Source of the DNA: Oscillospiraceae bacterium
Lineage (GTDB): Bacteria; Bacillota_A; Clostridia; Oscillospirales; Oscillospiraceae
Length of the DNA stretch: 25,073 bases
NCBI GenBank assembly: GCA_015067895.1
Contig: SVLP01000035.1
Coordinates: 1 to 25,073 of the forward strand
Direction: 5' to 3'
The stretch's first letter is position 1, and every line of letters starts with the position of its first letter. The translations under genes were made by a program, and so were the position numbers. Under the pieces are notes generated by a model. The model saw only the letters and a list, made by a program, of their open reading frames with translations. It ran no database searches and had not been told where the DNA came from. Shown here piece by piece: positions 1 through 5,808 of this stretch.

Positions 1-58
1 GCGTATCCAAGTCTATGATTACCGGCTCCCGCCGTGCGTTGTTTTTCCATGCTTCCAT
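1..58 (-). CDS. Possible 5' end of a minus-strand gene (partial, uncertain)
   Basis: Reading leftwards from an ATG at 56-58 gives MEAWKNNARREPVIIDLDT, open to the window edge. The residues look protein-like, but 19 codons are too few to name a family. A GGGGGTG run five bases upstream could act as a ribosome site, although it lies inside the stem-loop at 61-103. A second ATG at 48-50 opens another frame, which reads less convincingly. The sequence left of the window would settle this. Confidence 0.25.
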   Translation of the reverse strand, partial: MEAWKNNARREPVIIDLDT

Positions 59-60
59 AA

Positions 61-103
61 AAACACCCCCGTTTCGTCTAGTATACACGAAACGGGGGCG
101 TTT
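61..103. repeat. Long stem-loop (17-bp arms, one mismatch)
   Basis: The arms at 61-77 and 87-103 (core CCCCCGTTTCGT / ACGAAACGGGGG) pair with a single A-C mismatch around a 9-base loop. On the minus strand the stem is followed by five T residues, so it could be a weak terminator or a leader hairpin that hides the ribosome site of the possible gene at 1-58. No coding function is seen in it. Confidence 0.65.
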
Positions 104-126
104 GGATAGTTCTTTGACAAGCTGAG

Positions 127-158
127 AAGCTCCCGACCATCTGGTCGGGAGCTTTTTT
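127..158 (+). terminator. Intrinsic terminator
   Basis: A perfect 12-bp stem (AAGCTCCCGACC / GGTCGGGAGCTT, loop ATCT) runs straight into six T residues. It ends a plus-strand transcript arriving from left of the window and insulates the promoter at 272. Confidence 0.85.
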
Positions 159-160
159 AA

Positions 161-190
161 TGCAGAATGCAGAATGCGGAATGCAGAATG
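161..190. repeat. Short tandem repeat of GCAGAAT-type units
   Basis: About four head-to-tail copies of a 7-8-base unit (TGCAGAA, with one TGCGGAA variant) follow the terminator directly. No reading frame or promoter is seen in it. Similar microsatellite-like tracts of different sequence occur at 5492-5516 and 6880-6936 in this window. Confidence 0.7.
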
Positions 191-194
191 ACCG

Positions 195-218
195 TAGGGA
201 ACGGGCATCGACCGTTCC
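195..218. repeat. GTAGGGAACGG-type hairpin repeat, copy 1
   Basis: The bases GTAGGGAACGG are followed by a 7-base loop and CCGTTCC, giving a 7-bp stem. It begins with the same 11 bases as the perfect palindrome at 1408-1437 and resembles the hairpin at 4042-4074, so it belongs to a small dispersed family. The right arm is less complete than in copy 2. Confidence 0.6.
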
Positions 219-271
219 GCGGTACGACCTGACAGTTCCAATGTACCTCCGGCGAATTTGTATCCGTTTCT

Positions 272-300
272 TTGACAGATAGTTTCCATCGTGATATAAT
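272..300 (+). promoter_or_regulatory. Sigma-A promoter for the orphan gene at 323
   Basis: TTGACA at 272-277 and TATAAT at 295-300 are both consensus and separated by exactly 17 bases. The predicted transcript start near 306 falls next to the AGGAAAGG ribosome site at 307-314, so the 5' leader is very short. This rules out the in-frame TTG at 272 as a start codon, because it is the -35 element. Confidence 0.9.
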
Positions 301-322
301 GCCGATAGGAAAGGCGGTGCAC

Positions 323-853
323 ATGATGCAGGACTTGACATTCTCGATCCGCGAGATCAAAGCCGGTTGGTTCGACTTCCGCTTGGGTGATGCAGAGGTC
401 TGCGCCTCCTACATCAGCGACCACGATGGTCCTCGTCAGCTCCTGAAACTGCTTAGCGAACTGCTCAGCGGCGAACGGGAGGAGGGCTATGCGGTCTTTG
501 AGGAGGAACCCGGTGCTTACATTCTCTCGATCAAGCGCAGTGCGCAGGATGAATTGACACTCTGGTATACCGAACAGGATTTACACGGCTGGTATCCATT
601 GGCCGTTTGGGATAACAGGGTCTTGACAGAGCTTCCCCGGAATTTGAAGTTTGAGCAGCAGCTGCTATCGGTCGGCAACCTGAACCTTTACAGCTTTGCC
701 TGCACCGTTGGTGATGCGTTTTCCGCATATCTCCCGGCAAGCATGGGGGATGCCTACGTCAAACACTGGATGCCTTTCCCGATGGAAGAGCTGACAGAAC
801 TGCGCCATACCCTCGGTGATTATTCCACTTTTCTGCCGACCCTGAGAGACTGA
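323..853 (+). CDS. Hypothetical protein (orphan, about 176 aa)
   Basis: I do not recognise the family. The ATG at 323 (or the adjacent one at 326) lies eight bases after AGGAAAGG, so the protein begins MMQDLTFSIREIKAGWFDFRLG. It is acidic and soluble-looking, with no signal peptide, membrane segment or cysteine motif. Mixed aromatic/acidic stretches such as LTLWYTEQDLHGWYPLAVWDN suggest a beta-rich fold of the kind seen in small immunity-like or uncharacterised Firmicutes proteins, but that is only an impression. It has its own near-perfect promoter and is a single-gene unit; the hairpin array at 859-937 and the terminator at 939-972 form its 3' untranslated region. Its base composition is slightly less GC-rich than the operons downstream. 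Confidence 0.7.
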   Translation: MMQDLTFSIREIKAGWFDFRLGDAEVCASYISDHDGPRQLLKLLSELLSGEREEGYAVFEEEPGAYILSIKRSAQDELTLWYTEQDLHGWYPLAVWDNRVLTELPRNLKFEQQLLSVGNLNLYSFACTVGDAFSAYLPASMGDAYVKHWMPFPMEELTELRHTLGDYSTFLPTLRD

Positions 854-858
854 CACAC

Positions 859-937
859 TGCCCGCCAGGGCAATTTCACTCGGCGCAGCCGAACTTCACT
901 GCGAAGCAACTTCACACGCCGCAAGGCGTACTTCACT
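859..937. repeat. Array of four mini-hairpins joined by TTCACT linkers
   Basis: Four tiny perfect hairpins follow one another: TGCCC/GGGCA (859-872), CGGC/GCCG (881-891), TGC/GCA around GAA (900-908) and ACGCC/GGCGT (916-929). Nearly identical linkers separate them: ATTTCACT, AACTTCACT, AACTTCAC and ACTTCACT. The stems differ in sequence but the linker is constant, so the conserved parts are the spacing motif and the base pairing. The array lies between the orphan gene and the shared terminator. No reading frame fits it. Confidence 0.75.
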
Positions 938-938
938 G

Positions 939-972
939 AAAAACCCCCGATGCGTCAGCATCGGGGGTTTTT
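939..972. terminator. Bidirectional intrinsic terminator
   Basis: A perfect 15-bp stem (arms 939-953 and 958-972, core CCCCCGATGC / GCATCGGGGG) with a 4-base loop has five A residues on one side and five T residues on the other, so it works in both directions. It ends rnpB on the minus strand and the orphan gene on the plus strand. Confidence 0.9.
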
Positions 973-981
973 CAACGATAC

Positions 982-1326
982 AACTGGGTCTATAAGCCGG
1001 GTTCTGTCTTGACAGCCATCTATCTAGTCGTGCAATTGCTCACACGATCCAGCCGCCTCCTCGGAACGGTCGGGCAAACCTATTGTTCCTCCACGGCGTT
1101 GCTTCGGATAGAGTTTACAGCACTCCAGTGTTCCCACGGAGCGGGTGGTCTCTTACACCGCCTTTTCACCTTTTCCCCGAACCGAAATCCGAGGTAGTAT
1201 CTCTCTGTTGCACTTGTCCTGAGGTCACCCTCGGCGGGCGTTACCCGTTATCCTTGCCCTATGAAGCCCGGACTTTCCTCACCTGCGTCCTTTCGAATCG
1301 CAGCCGCGGCTGTCCGACCCAGTTGC
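982..1326 (-). ncRNA. rnpB: RNase P RNA, bacterial class A
   Basis: This is the catalytic RNA that removes 5' leaders from precursor tRNAs. The minus strand contains the hallmark block GAGGAAAGTCCGGGCTTC (complement of 1265-1282), the internal GGTAACGCCCG region, and the 3' signature ACAGAACCCGGCTTATAG (complement of about 989-1006). The 5' and 3' ends pair (AACTGGGTC against GACCCAGTT) to form helix P1, which sets the length at about 345 nt. The 5' end is placed seven bases after the -10 box. Short open frames in this stretch are fortuitous. Confidence 0.96.
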
Positions 1327-1332
1327 GTCTGT

Positions 1333-1361
1333 ATTTTACTCCATTTTGTTTCGAATGTCAA
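1333..1361 (-). promoter_or_regulatory. rnpB promoter
   Basis: On the minus strand, TTGACA (complement of 1356-1361) and TAAAAT (complement of 1333-1338) are separated by 17 bases. The expected transcript start near 1326 coincides with the start of the P1 helix of RNase P RNA. Confidence 0.88.
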
Positions 1362-1366
1362 ACATC

Positions 1367-1395
1367 TTGCAAAATGTTTTTGAAATAGGTATACT
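1367..1395 (+). promoter_or_regulatory. murD-ispD-ispF promoter
   Basis: TTGCAA at 1367-1372 and TATACT at 1390-1395 are 17 bases apart. It is divergent from the rnpB promoter, whose -35 box starts only six bases away. The resulting leader contains the perfect palindrome at 1408-1437 before the GGAGGT ribosome site at 1449-1454. Confidence 0.75.
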
Positions 1396-1407
1396 ATAAA
1401 TATATTC

Positions 1408-1437
1408 GTAGGGAACGGCACGGAGGCCGTTCCCTAC
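1408..1437. repeat. GTAGGGAACGG hairpin repeat, copy 2 (perfect palindrome)
   Basis: GTAGGGAACGG at 1408-1418 pairs perfectly with CCGTTCCCTAC at 1427-1437 around an 8-base loop. It lies in the predicted murD 5' untranslated region and has no T run, so it is not a terminator. It shares the leading ATTCGTAGGG with the copy at 4042-4074. Confidence 0.8.
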
Positions 1438-1462
1438 AATCAGGAATTGGAGGTCATACGAT

Positions 1463-2842
1463 ATGCTTTCTGCATTTAACCATTATTTTGAGTCCCTGCG
1501 GGGCAAGAGGATCGCCGTCCTGGGTCTCGGTGTCAGCAACCGCCCCCTTGTCCGCCTGCTGCTTTCCTTCGGCTGCGATGTCACCGGCTGCGACCGGACT
1601 CCCCGGGAAAAGCTGGAGGAGGAAGTTCTGGAGCTGGAGCATAATGGCTGTAAGCTGAGCCTGGGCGATACGTATCTGGACGGCATTGCCGCCGACGTGG
1701 TCTTCCGCACCCCCGGCATGCACCCCGGCAACCCCGCCATCGTCAAGCTCAGAGAGCAGGGCGCGAAGATCACTTCCGAGATGGAGGTTTTCTTCGAGCT
1801 GTGCAGCTGCCACACCATCGCCATCACCGGCTCCGACGGCAAGACCACCACCACCACCCTGGTTTCCGAGCTGCTGAAGGCCGAGGGCAAGAAGGTCTGG
1901 CTGGGCGGCAACATCGGCACACCCCTGCTCAGCTCCCTGCCCGAGATGCAGCCCGAGGACTTCGCTGTCGTCGAGCTCAGCTCCTTCCAGCTCATGGACA
2001 TGGAGCGCAGCGCCAGCCGCGCCGTCATCACCAACCTGTCCCCCAACCATCTGGATGTCCACAAGGATATGGACGAGTATATCGAGGCCAAGAAAAATGT
2101 CTACAAGTTCCAGGGAACCGACGGTCTGCTGGTGGTCAACGCCGACAACGCCATCACCGCGCCCCTGCTGGGCCCCGGCGAGACCCGCTACTTCTCCCGG
2201 CAGCAGAGACCCGAAAACGGCACCTATCTGGAAAAGGGCATCATCTACCGGGTGAAAAACGGCGTCTCCCAGGAAGTCATGCCCATGGACACCATCCTGC
2301 TCCCCGGCATCCACAACGTGGAGAACTACATGACCGCCATCGCCATCACCGACGGCCTGGTCTCTGACGACACCATCCGCCATGTGGCCACCAGCTTCGG
2401 CGGTGTGGAGCACCGCATCGAGCTGGTGCGGGTGAAGGACGGCGTCCGGTTCTACAACGACTCCATCGCCTCCTCCCCCAGCCGCACCATCGCGGGTCTG
2501 CGCAGCTTCCCCGAGCGGGTCATCCTCATCGCGGGCGGCTACGACAAGCACATCCCCTTCGATGTTCTGGGCCCCGAGGTCTGCAAGCATGTCAAGAAGC
2601 TCTACCTGACCGGTGCCACCGCCCAGAAAATTTATGATGCAGTGGTGAATTGCCCGGACTTCACCGAGGGCAGGCCCGAGATCTTCGTCATCGACGACTT
2701 CACCGACACCGTCCACGCCGCCGCAGCCGCCGCAGAAAGCGGCGATGTGGTTCTCCTCAGCCCCGCCTGCGCCGCCTTCGACAAGTTCAAGAACTTCATG
2801 GTTCGGGGTAAATTCTTCAAAAAACTGGTACAGGAGCTGTAA
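1463..2842 (+). CDS. murD: UDP-N-acetylmuramoylalanine--D-glutamate ligase MurD
   Basis: Cytoplasmic Mur ligase that adds D-glutamate to UDP-MurNAc-L-alanine using ATP. The 459-residue length is normal. The N-terminal Rossmann part has GLGVSN near residue 21. The central ATPase domain has the P-loop GSDGKTT (123-129), VVELSSFQL near 169-177 and NLSPNHLDVHK near 191-201. The C-terminal domain has NDSIASSPSRT and ends with LLSPACAAFDKFKNF, the MurD-type tail. The ATG follows GGAGGT by eight bases. It starts a three-gene unit with ispD and ispF and lies away from any other dcw cell-wall genes, so murD appears relocated. Expression probably comes from the promoter at 1367. Confidence 0.96.
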   Translation: MLSAFNHYFESLRGKRIAVLGLGVSNRPLVRLLLSFGCDVTGCDRTPREKLEEEVLELEHNGCKLSLGDTYLDGIAADVVFRTPGMHPGNPAIVKLREQGAKITSEMEVFFELCSCHTIAITGSDGKTTTTTLVSELLKAEGKKVWLGGNIGTPLLSSLPEMQPEDFAVVELSSFQLMDMERSASRAVITNLSPNHLDVHKDMDEYIEAKKNVYKFQGTDGLLVVNADNAITAPLLGPGETRYFSRQQRPENGTYLEKGIIYRVKNGVSQEVMPMDTILLPGIHNVENYMTAIAITDGLVSDDTIRHVATSFGGVEHRIELVRVKDGVRFYNDSIASSPSRTIAGLRSFPERVILIAGGYDKHIPFDVLGPEVCKHVKKLYLTGATAQKIYDAVVNCPDFTEGRPEIFVIDDFTDTVHAAAAAAESGDVVLLSPACAAFDKFKNFMVRGKFFKKLVQEL

Positions 2843-2845
2843 ATT

Positions 2846-3568
2846 ATGAACATTTCCAAGTATACCAAGCCTGTGCGCAAGCTGCTGCCCCTGCGCCGCT
2901 GCGGCGCGGTCATCGTGGCCGCAGGCTCCGCCAGCCGCATGGGCGGCATCGACAAGGTCATGGCCGAGCTCAAGGGCGAGCCCATGATCGTCCACACCGT
3001 CCGGGCCTTCCAGGACTGCGACGCCATTGCGGAGATCGTCATCGTCACCCGGGAGGATCTGATCCTGCCCATCACTGATCTGACCGCCGGATTCGGCAAG
3101 GTCACCGCCGTGGTGGTCGGCGGCAAGAGCCGCCAGGAAAGCGTCGCGCTTGGCATGAACGCCCTGTCTGACAAGTGCGAGCTGGCCGCCATCCAGGACG
3201 GTGCCCGGCCTCTGGTCACCTGGCAGCTCATCGACCGGGTGGTTCGTGCCGCCCACGCCTACCACGCCGCCATCCCCGTCATCCCCGTCAAGGACACCAT
3301 CAAGGTCTGCAATTCCGCCCTGGTGGTCTCCACCCCCGACCGCGCCACCCTCCGGGCCGTCCAGACCCCCCAGGTCTTCGACTTCGACCTGCTCCGGGGC
3401 GCGCTGAAGCAGGCAGAGATCGACGGAGCCGAGGTCACCGACGACTGCTCTGCCGTGGAGCGGCTGGGCATGACCGTCAAGATCGTCGACGGCGACGAGC
3501 GGAACCTGAAGGTCACCACGCCCATCGATTTGAAATTTGCCGAAATGCTGATGGAGGAACTGGTATGA
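2846..3568 (+). CDS. ispD: 2-C-methyl-D-erythritol 4-phosphate cytidylyltransferase IspD
   Basis: Third enzyme of the non-mevalonate (MEP) isoprenoid pathway; it transfers CMP from CTP to MEP. The family motifs appear in order: [13 protein letters not shown] with Arg31 and Lys37 (CTP binding), [44 protein letters not shown] and [14 protein letters not shown]. The 240 residues include about 18 extra N-terminal residues (a basic, Lys/Arg-rich stretch) before the nucleotide-binding strand. It starts three bases after the murD stop, with an AGGAG inside the end of murD, and overlaps ispF by four bases, which implies translational coupling. Confidence 0.96.
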   Translation: MNISKYTKPVRKLLPLRRCGAVIVAAGSASRMGGIDKVMAELKGEPMIVHTVRAFQDCDAIAEIVIVTREDLILPITDLTAGFGKVTAVVVGGKSRQESVALGMNALSDKCELAAIQDGARPLVTWQLIDRVVRAAHAYHAAIPVIPVKDTIKVCNSALVVSTPDRATLRAVQTPQVFDFDLLRGALKQAEIDGAEVTDDCSAVERLGMTVKIVDGDERNLKVTTPIDLKFAEMLMEELV

Positions 3569-4035
3569 GAATCGGACATGGATATGATGTGCACCGCCTT
3601 GTGGAGGGCCGCGACCTGATCCTGGGCGGCGTGAAGATCGATTTCGAGCTGGGCCTGCTGGGCCACAGCGATGCGGACGTGCTGCTCCACGCCGTCTCCG
3701 ATGCCCTCCTGGGCGCGGCGGGCCTGGGCGACATCGGCCGCCACTTCCCGGACACCGATCCGAAGTACAAGGGCGCGGACTCCAGAGTCCTCCTGCGCCA
3801 CGTGGTGAAGCTGGTGCGCGAGAACGGCTATTTCATCTCCAACGTGGACGTGACCATGATCGCCCAGAAGCCCAAGCTGAAAGATCACATCCCCCAGATG
3901 GTCGCCAACATCGCCGCCGACCTCCAGATCCCGGTCAACCGGGTCAACGTCAAGGCCACCACCGAGGAAAAGCTGGGCTTCACCGGTACCATGGAGGGCC
4001 TGCGCTGCCACGCAGTGTGTCTCCTCGAAGAATAA
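3565..4035 (+). CDS. ispF: 2-C-methyl-D-erythritol 2,4-cyclodiphosphate synthase IspF
   Basis: Fifth enzyme of the MEP pathway; it cyclises CDP-ME 2-phosphate with release of CMP, as a zinc-dependent trimer. The protein starts [12 protein letters not shown], with zinc ligands Asp8 and His10, followed by [21 protein letters not shown] with His42, then [15 protein letters not shown] and a C-terminal [15 protein letters not shown]. The length of 156 residues is normal. Its ATG overlaps the ispD stop as ATGA; an upstream open extension in the same frame lies within ispD and is not coding. It is the last gene of the murD operon and converges on the sugar kinase gene. Confidence 0.97.
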   Translation: MRIGHGYDVHRLVEGRDLILGGVKIDFELGLLGHSDADVLLHAVSDALLGAAGLGDIGRHFPDTDPKYKGADSRVLLRHVVKLVRENGYFISNVDVTMIAQKPKLKDHIPQMVANIAADLQIPVNRVNVKATTEEKLGFTGTMEGLRCHAVCLLEE

Positions 4036-4041
4036 GCGAAT

Positions 4042-4074
4042 CTCATTCGTAGGGGCGCCGTCCCCTACGGTGAG
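4042..4074. repeat. CGTAGGGG hairpin repeat, copy 3
   Basis: CGTAGGGG (4048-4055) pairs with CCCCTACG (4062-4069), and the flanks CTCA/TGAG extend the stem. It has the same opening motif ATTCGTAGGG as copy 2. It lies between the ispF stop and the shared terminator. Confidence 0.65.
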
Positions 4075-4088
4075 TGTCCGAAAACGAT

Positions 4089-4120
4089 AAAAAACGCCCG
4101 CCAATCGGCGGGCATTTTTT
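4089..4120. terminator. Bidirectional terminator between ispF and the sugar kinase
   Basis: GCCCGCC / GGCGGGC stem (4096-4102 and 4107-4113) with six A residues before it and six T residues after it. It closes ispF on the plus strand and the convergent kinase gene on the minus strand. Confidence 0.88.
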
Positions 4121-4129
4121 CGTGGAAAA

Positions 4130-5218
4130 TCAACGCTTGATATCAAAATTCTGGTTCATGATCTCCTTGATGGCCTTGTCGTCGTCGGTGATGTTGGCAT
4201 CACCATGGATGGTGTGCTTGATGACGGAGGAGGCCACGGCGAAGTTGATGAGATCCATGGGCTTGTAGCCCCGGATCATGGCGTAGATCAGACCGGAGGC
4301 GAAGGCGTCGCCGCCGCCCACGCGGTCGAGGATGTTGAAGGTGAAGAGCTTGCTTTCAAAGGTGTGACCCTGGTACCACATGTAGGCCTTCAGGGAATTC
4401 TGGGAGCCGGAGTGGGCGTAGCGCACATGGCGGGCGATGCACTTGATGTTGGGGTACCGCTCGATGAAGTGCTGGAACACCTCGTCCTGCTGCTCGTAGC
4501 TGGGCTGCAGGGGCACACCGTCCTTCCAGTCGCCCTTGGAGTGGTCGTTTTCGTCCTTCCACAGGTGGTAGGGCTCAATGCCCATCAGCACGTCAACGTA
4601 GGGCAGGCACTGGGTGCAGTAATCTCTCGCTTCCTCCCAAGTCCAGAGCTTACTGCGGAAGTTGCCGTCGAAGGAGGTGGTCAGGCCCATCTCCTTGGCG
4701 ACTTTGAGGCAGTTGAGGATGAAGTCGGCGCAGGTCTGATTCAGGGCGGGGGTGATGCCGGAGACGTGGAGCCAGTTGAAGCCGTCGAGCAGCTCCCGGA
4801 TATCCACCTTGCTCAGGTCATACTCGGTGATGGCAGAGTGCTTGCGGTCGTAGGTGACCTTGCTGGAGCGGATGCCGTAGCCGGTCTCCAGATAGTAGGT
4901 GCCCAGCCGGTGGGTGGGGGTCTCCTCGGGGGTGGAGAGGATGACGGGGGAGCAGTGGACATCGTTGGAGCGCAGGGTGCGGATGGCACTCTTGCCGATG
5001 GAGTTGTTGGGGACAACGGTGAAGAAGGTGGAGTCGATGCCCAGGTTCGCCAGGGACAGGGCAATGTTGGCCTCACTGCCGCCGTAGGTGGCCTCGAACT
5101 CGTTGGCCATGCGGATCTTCTGGTAGTTCGGGGGACTCAGGCGGAGCATGATCTCACCAATGGTGATGAACTTGATGTCGCTCTTCAGGTCGCGGAACAG
5201 CGGATGTTGATTTTGCAT
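4130..5218 (-). CDS. kdgK: PfkB-family sugar kinase, probable 2-dehydro-3-deoxygluconokinase
   Basis: Cytoplasmic ribokinase-fold kinase, probably phosphorylating 2-keto-3-deoxygluconate (KDG) in uronate/pectin catabolism. The 362 residues show the PfkB pattern: FITIGEIMLRLSPP at the N-terminus, YGGSEANIALSLANLG (45-60, substrate lid region), SFDGNFRSKLW (182-192, the KDG-kinase-like block), and the C-terminal signature DRVGGGDAFASG with catalytic base Asp304. The ATG is chosen because AGGAGG lies seven bases upstream and the promoter at 5253-5281 precludes longer forms. No aldolase or transporter gene is adjacent, so the exact substrate is inferred. A fructokinase-like role is the main alternative. 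It is transcribed alone. Confidence 0.88.
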   Translation of the reverse strand: MQNQHPLFRDLKSDIKFITIGEIMLRLSPPNYQKIRMANEFEATYGGSEANIALSLANLGIDSTFFTVVPNNSIGKSAIRTLRSNDVHCSPVILSTPEETPTHRLGTYYLETGYGIRSSKVTYDRKHSAITEYDLSKVDIRELLDGFNWLHVSGITPALNQTCADFILNCLKVAKEMGLTTSFDGNFRSKLWTWEEARDYCTQCLPYVDVLMGIEPYHLWKDENDHSKGDWKDGVPLQPSYEQQDEVFQHFIERYPNIKCIARHVRYAHSGSQNSLKAYMWYQGHTFESKLFTFNILDRVGGGDAFASGLIYAMIRGYKPMDLINFAVASSVIKHTIHGDANITDDDKAIKEIMNQNFDIKR

Positions 5219-5221
5219 GGT

Positions 5222-5269
5222 ACAGCCTCCTCTATAGTATTGGAACACCTCTATTATAACGGAGGCTGT
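5222..5269 (-). promoter_or_regulatory. Inverted 9-bp repeat around the kinase -10 box (possible operator)
   Basis: ACAGCCTCC at 5222-5230 and GGAGGCTGT at 5261-5269 are perfect inverted copies centred near the -10 box and transcript start. The promoter-distal copy lies in the -10/-35 spacer, so it is not in the mRNA and the pair cannot be an RNA hairpin. The proximal copy overlaps the ribosome site, so coincidence with the Shine-Dalgarno is possible. Confidence 0.35.
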
Positions 5270-5281
5270 CGGCGATTTCAA
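5253..5281 (-). promoter_or_regulatory. Sugar kinase promoter
   Basis: On the minus strand, TTGAAA (complement of 5276-5281) and a perfect TATAAT (complement of 5253-5258) are separated by 17 bases. The start codon is about 28 bases downstream of the expected transcript start. Confidence 0.87.
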
Positions 5282-5370
5282 TAGAAGAAAATGGAATATG
5301 CAAAGTAAATTTAGATAAAATGACAGACGGGGATTGGATATAAAATGGAGGAACCGTGTTCCGACATCGA

Positions 5371-5471
5371 TGTCATCGCGAGGGGCAACGCCCCGCGGCG
5401 ATCTCCTGGTACGATGTGCGGATTTGCAACGCAGTACCAGGAGATTGCCGCGCCTTCGGCTCGCAATGACG
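5371..5471. repeat. About 100-bp palindromic interspersed repeat (MITE/REP-like)
   Basis: The outer arms TGTCATCGCGAG and CTCGCAATGAC and the inner arms GGCGATCTCCTGGTAC and GTACCAGGAGATTGCC pair around a central loop. Small hairpins (GGGGCAACGCCCC on the left, CGCCTTCGGC-type on the right) interrupt the arms. This ordered nested symmetry is typical of non-coding interspersed repeats in gut Clostridia. It lies between the kinase promoter and the DUF3343 gene. The rest of the 5282-5544 gap holds the short tract at 5492 and no supported gene or clear promoter. Confidence 0.8.
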
Positions 5472-5491
5472 GTGGTGGATGGAAGCTGTTC

Positions 5492-5516
5492 CACTCAGCA
5501 CTCAGCCCTCAGCACT
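5492..5516. repeat. Short tandem repeat of CTCAGCA-type units
   Basis: Three to four copies of a 7-8-base unit (CACTCAGC, CCTCAGCA) in tandem, 28 bases before the DUF3343 start codon. It resembles the tracts at 161-190 and 6880-6936 in style but not in sequence. Confidence 0.6.
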
Positions 5517-5544
5517 GGCATATGCTGTCCCAGGAGGTGTTTGC

Positions 5545-5808
5545 ATGAAAACCTTTTTTCTGACCTTTCGCTCCATCACCCAGGCCCAGCGGGCGGAGCG
5601 GGCCTTTGCCCGGGCGGGTATGAGCTGTATCCTTCGCCGGACGCCCCGGTGGATGGAGGAGCGGGGCTGCGGCTACGGGGTGGAGGTGAAGTGCGCAGAG
5701 CTGCGGGAGGGGCTGGCGGTGCTGCGCCGGGAGAAGCTCCCCTTTCGGAAAAGCTATCTGCTCCATGGAGATGGCCTGGTAGAGGAGCTGAGCCATGACC
5801 TACCTTGA
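5545..5808 (+). CDS. DUF3343 protein (putative Se/S carrier-like)
   Basis: Small cytoplasmic protein of 87 residues in the DUF3343 family (PF11823), which domain databases label a putative selenium/sulfur carrier; the biochemical role is not established. The sequence opens MKTFFLTFRSITQAQRAERAF and carries the family's central P-R-W...GCGYGVEV block, with the conserved cysteine in the GCG turn. The ATG is chosen because AGGAGGTG lies just upstream; longer in-frame forms run into the CTCAGCA repeat. It overlaps the cysteine desulfurase gene by 14 bases, so the two are translated together. A persulfide or selenide acceptor for that enzyme is a sensible inference. Confidence 0.85.
   Translation: MKTFFLTFRSITQAQRAERAFARAGMSCILRRTPRWMEERGCGYGVEVKCAELREGLAVLRREKLPFRKSYLLHGDGLVEELSHDLP

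Noticed and set aside
272..322. N-terminal extension of the orphan gene from TTG at 272
   Set aside because: The TTG belongs to the TTGACA -35 element; transcription starts after it.
859..937. CRISPR array
   Set aside because: Linkers are only 7-9 bases and the variable parts are palindromes; no cas genes are in the window.
1009..1388. Short open frames across 1009-1388
   Set aside because: They lie within RNase P RNA and its promoter.
1454..3265. 603-codon open frame opposite murD and ispD
   Set aside because: Low-complexity Gly/Asp/Val/His-rich translation typical of the antisense of GC-rich genes; murD and ispD have full motif sets.
4205..5284. Open frame opposite the sugar kinase on the plus strand
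   Set aside because: Gly/Val/Asp/His-rich shadow; the kinase has motifs, promoter and ribosome site.
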